Source of the DNA: JANLSE01 sp038214135
GTDB lineage: Bacteria > Chloroflexota > Chloroflexia > Chloroflexales > Roseiflexaceae
Direction: 5' to 3'
NCBI GenBank assembly: GCA_038214135.1
Contig: JBBQSD010000126.1
Location: 1-18,482 of the forward strand
DNA: 18,482 nt
Part shown: positions 17,501 through 18,482 of the stretch, in pieces
Layout: the number at the start of each line of letters is the position of its first letter
Position numbering within the stretch: position 1 is the stretch's first letter
Made by a program: the position numbers and the translations under genes
The notes under the pieces: generated by a model
Seen by the model: only the letters and a program-made list of their open reading frames with translations
Databases searched by the model: none
Told to the model about the DNA's origin: nothing

Positions 17501-18482
17501 CGATCAGGCACTAGCGCTTGGCGATAACGAAACCCGCACGTTGCAGATCAGCCTGGCCCTGCATGAATCGCCAAGCACGTTCCGGGTCGTCAGCGCTAGC
17601 ACAGGCAGCGACACTTGGCGAACACACGTTACTGGCCGATTACAGCGCGACCATGCATCAGCCGACGAGACTCAGACATTTGAGGATGCCAGGGCGAACT
17701 GCCCAATAGAACAGCCAATCGATGGCTTCTATGCAGCCACGGAGCATATTGGCATGCAGTATCGTGGCGATTTTCAGGCGATTGATCAGCTCTGGCATGG
17801 TTCCGGCGCGGCGCTTGCACACCTACGATTGCCAGCGGGAACGAGCGTGCCATACCAAATGCATCCAGCCTTGCTCGATGCCTGTTTGCAGACCATTGTG
17901 GTCGCCCTGCCTACCGATGATGAAGAAACACTGTATCTGCCAATCCAGCTCGAAGGCATCCACATCTATGGCCGACTTGGCCAAACGGCCTGGAGTTATG
18001 TCACCATCGACGAAAGTGCCGCATCAGCCGAGACGCGTGTAGCGCGCGTGCAGGTTTTCGATGAGGACGGACAGACAATTGCTGTGCTGGAGCGCGTGCG
18101 GCTCAAACGGGCCACACGAGCAGCCCTCAGCCATTTGGTTGGCCACACCGATGCAGAAATCGCCAACTGGCAATATGAAATTATCTGGCGGCAACAAAAC
18201 CTCCCTGAAACGCCATCTGAAGCGAGCATGCATGGCCGCTGGTTGATTTTCGCTGATGACATGAGTGTCGGTGCAGCGCTTGGGAAAGCCCTGGAACAAC
18301 GCGGCGCTCGGTGCATGTTCGTCACACCAGGGGCTGTGTATGCCGAACTGAAGCCTAACCATGTACAGGCCAACCCACTGCACGCTGCCGAGATCCGCCA
18401 TATTGTTGAATCTGGGGCAGAATGGAGCGGGATCATCTATCTGTGGGGGCTCACGAACACTGTCGGTTCGCTCGATGCCGAA
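14502..18482 (+). CDS. Type I PKS module (docking-KS-AT-DH-...), 3' end outside window
   Basis: The frame is open from ATG 14502 to the window end (1327 codons), so the gene is cut by the edge. AAAAGG at 14485-14490 is 11 bases before this ATG; a second ATG at 14508 is less well placed. Residues 1-37 form a docking coiled coil (EQLKRALLALKKMRARVDEL) very like that of the previous PKS. KS (about 38-460) has Cys212, His345 and His385. AT (about 565-860) has GHSVGE with Ser660 and HAFH at 760-763, the usual malonyl-CoA signature, and is clearly a different lineage from the two ATs upstream. DH (about 931-1190) has His963 in HRVHGTPVFP and Asp1126 in DACLQ, but the common YGPxFQ motif reads YRGDFQ. 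From about residue 1215 the structural half of a KR begins (YEIIWRQQ, then WLIFADD), so a KR, possibly with an ER, and an ACP should follow outside the window. If so, the module makes a double bond. Confidence 0.93.
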   Translation, partial: MNMTPQHAEDLEQLKRALLALKKMRARVDELEKARSESIAIIGIGCRLPGGANSPTAFWQLLHDGVDALSEVSGDRWDAKAFLDADPNAVGKIPTARGGFIRDVGMFDPHFFGISPREAAAMDPQQRMVLEVAWEALEDAGLPPDSLIGSQTGVFIGIGLNDYQRLQVPDQIADPALIDAYTASGNALCITANRLSYTLDLRGPSMAIDTACSSSLVAVLQAVQSLRSGESSLAIVGGSNLILTPATSISVAKFLAPDGSCKFGDARADGYARGEGVVMTVLKPLRRAIADGDPIYAVIRGGALNQDGYSSGLTVPNGVAQQAMLREALRAAGIEPHQIDYIEAHGTGTALGDPIEINALGAVFGATRPVDRPLLVGSVKANIGHLEAGAGLAGLVKVALALRHGAIPRSLHYVTPNPHIPFKQLGVQVVNTHTPWPALDRPARAGVSSFGFGGTNAHIILEAPPTREPAVVVAHSSSLLALSAKSEPALRELAQRYAEMLVKPGAALAEICAAANTGRTHASHRIAVVAGNPEQMHTQLVALAAGELPTGATRAVVERTTRPQVAFLFTGQGAQYVGMGRQLYHEEPVFRVALDTCDQLLRSALDRPLLDVIFGQGAEDAQTLIDQTVYTQPALFAIEYALAQLWQSWGIEPAALLGHSVGEYVAACLAGVFSLEDGLRLIAARGRLMQSLPHGGAMAALAIDEQRARQLIAPYTGRVDIAAINEPESCVISGEAKAVDELVALVAAEGRRTRRLSVSHAFHSPLMDPILDAFEREASQVQYAAPRIPLISNLTGQFWAHGAAPDAAYWRRHLRAAVRFADGIATLHGQGIAMFLELGPAPVLAGMASRCLPAGAALLLPSLREGQDEWRQMLGSLAELYTHGRVVNWAAVSGPRPLQHMALPSYPFQREHYWFRQPNRRQFVQNSNTAHPLLGRRVRMPGLSEAIYEAELSADWPQILHEHRVHGTPVFPATGYLELALEAAEATYGPGSYTIDELVIDQALALGDNETRTLQISLALHESPSTFRVVSASTGSDTWRTHVTGRLQRDHASADETQTFEDARANCPIEQPIDGFYAATEHIGMQYRGDFQAIDQLWHGSGAALAHLRLPAGTSVPYQMHPALLDACLQTIVVALPTDDEETLYLPIQLEGIHIYGRLGQTAWSYVTIDESAASAETRVARVQVFDEDGQTIAVLERVRLKRATRAALSHLVGHTDAEIANWQYEIIWRQQNLPETPSEASMHGRWLIFADDMSVGAALGKALEQRGARCMFVTPGAVYAELKPNHVQANPLHAAEIRHIVESGAEWSGIIYLWGLTNTVGSLDAE

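Noticed and set aside
1..18482. Mobile elements, CRISPR arrays, tRNA or rRNA genes, NRPS or trans-AT features
   Set aside because: No terminal repeats, transposase motifs, regularly spaced repeats, tRNA-like folds, or adenylation/condensation domains were found. Every module has its own AT.

Overview
The window is the start of a modular type I polyketide synthase (PKS) operon, with two genes of another kind in front of it. All six genes read on the + strand. The gaps between them are 21, 72, 13, 6 and 54 bases, so they look like one transcription unit whose promoter lies left of base 1. I see no convincing gene on the - strand. I also see no tRNA, rRNA, CRISPR array, insertion sequence or typical terminator.

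Organism: DNA composition is moderately GC-rich. The genes are cis-AT type I PKS genes with one module per protein, and two of the three carry a coiled-coil docking helix at the N-terminus. Together with a pyruvyl-transferase-family protein and a QueC-like PP-loop protein, this fits a filamentous or multicellular Gram-variable bacterium such as a member of Chloroflexota. A cyanobacterium or myxobacterium is also possible. This is an impression of style, not a proven assignment.

Layout: (1) bases 2-1072, the 3' part of a PP-loop (SGGVDS) protein with a four-cysteine zinc site like that of QueC. (2) 1094-2374, a polysaccharide pyruvyl transferase family protein. (3) 2447-3241, a stand-alone type II thioesterase. 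(4) 3255-9734, PKS module A, KS-AT-DH-(structural KR half)-ER-KR-ACP, fully reducing. (5) 9741-14447, PKS module B, docking-KS-AT-(structural KR half)-KR-ACP, ketoreducing only. (6) 14502 to the window end, PKS module C, docking-KS-AT-DH-(start of the KR structural half), cut by the window edge.

How they work together: if the proteins act in gene order, module A adds a fully saturated unit, module B leaves a beta-hydroxyl, and module C forms a double bond (if its KR lies beyond the edge). The AT motifs of A and B (VASH) suggest a methyl-branched extender. That of C (HAFH) suggests malonyl-CoA. The thioesterase would clear stalled acyl groups from the ACPs. No loading module and no chain-release domain is in the window. 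Whether the first two genes modify the polyketide or end a neighbouring glycan cluster cannot be settled from this sequence; the unbroken operon-like spacing makes a link worth testing.
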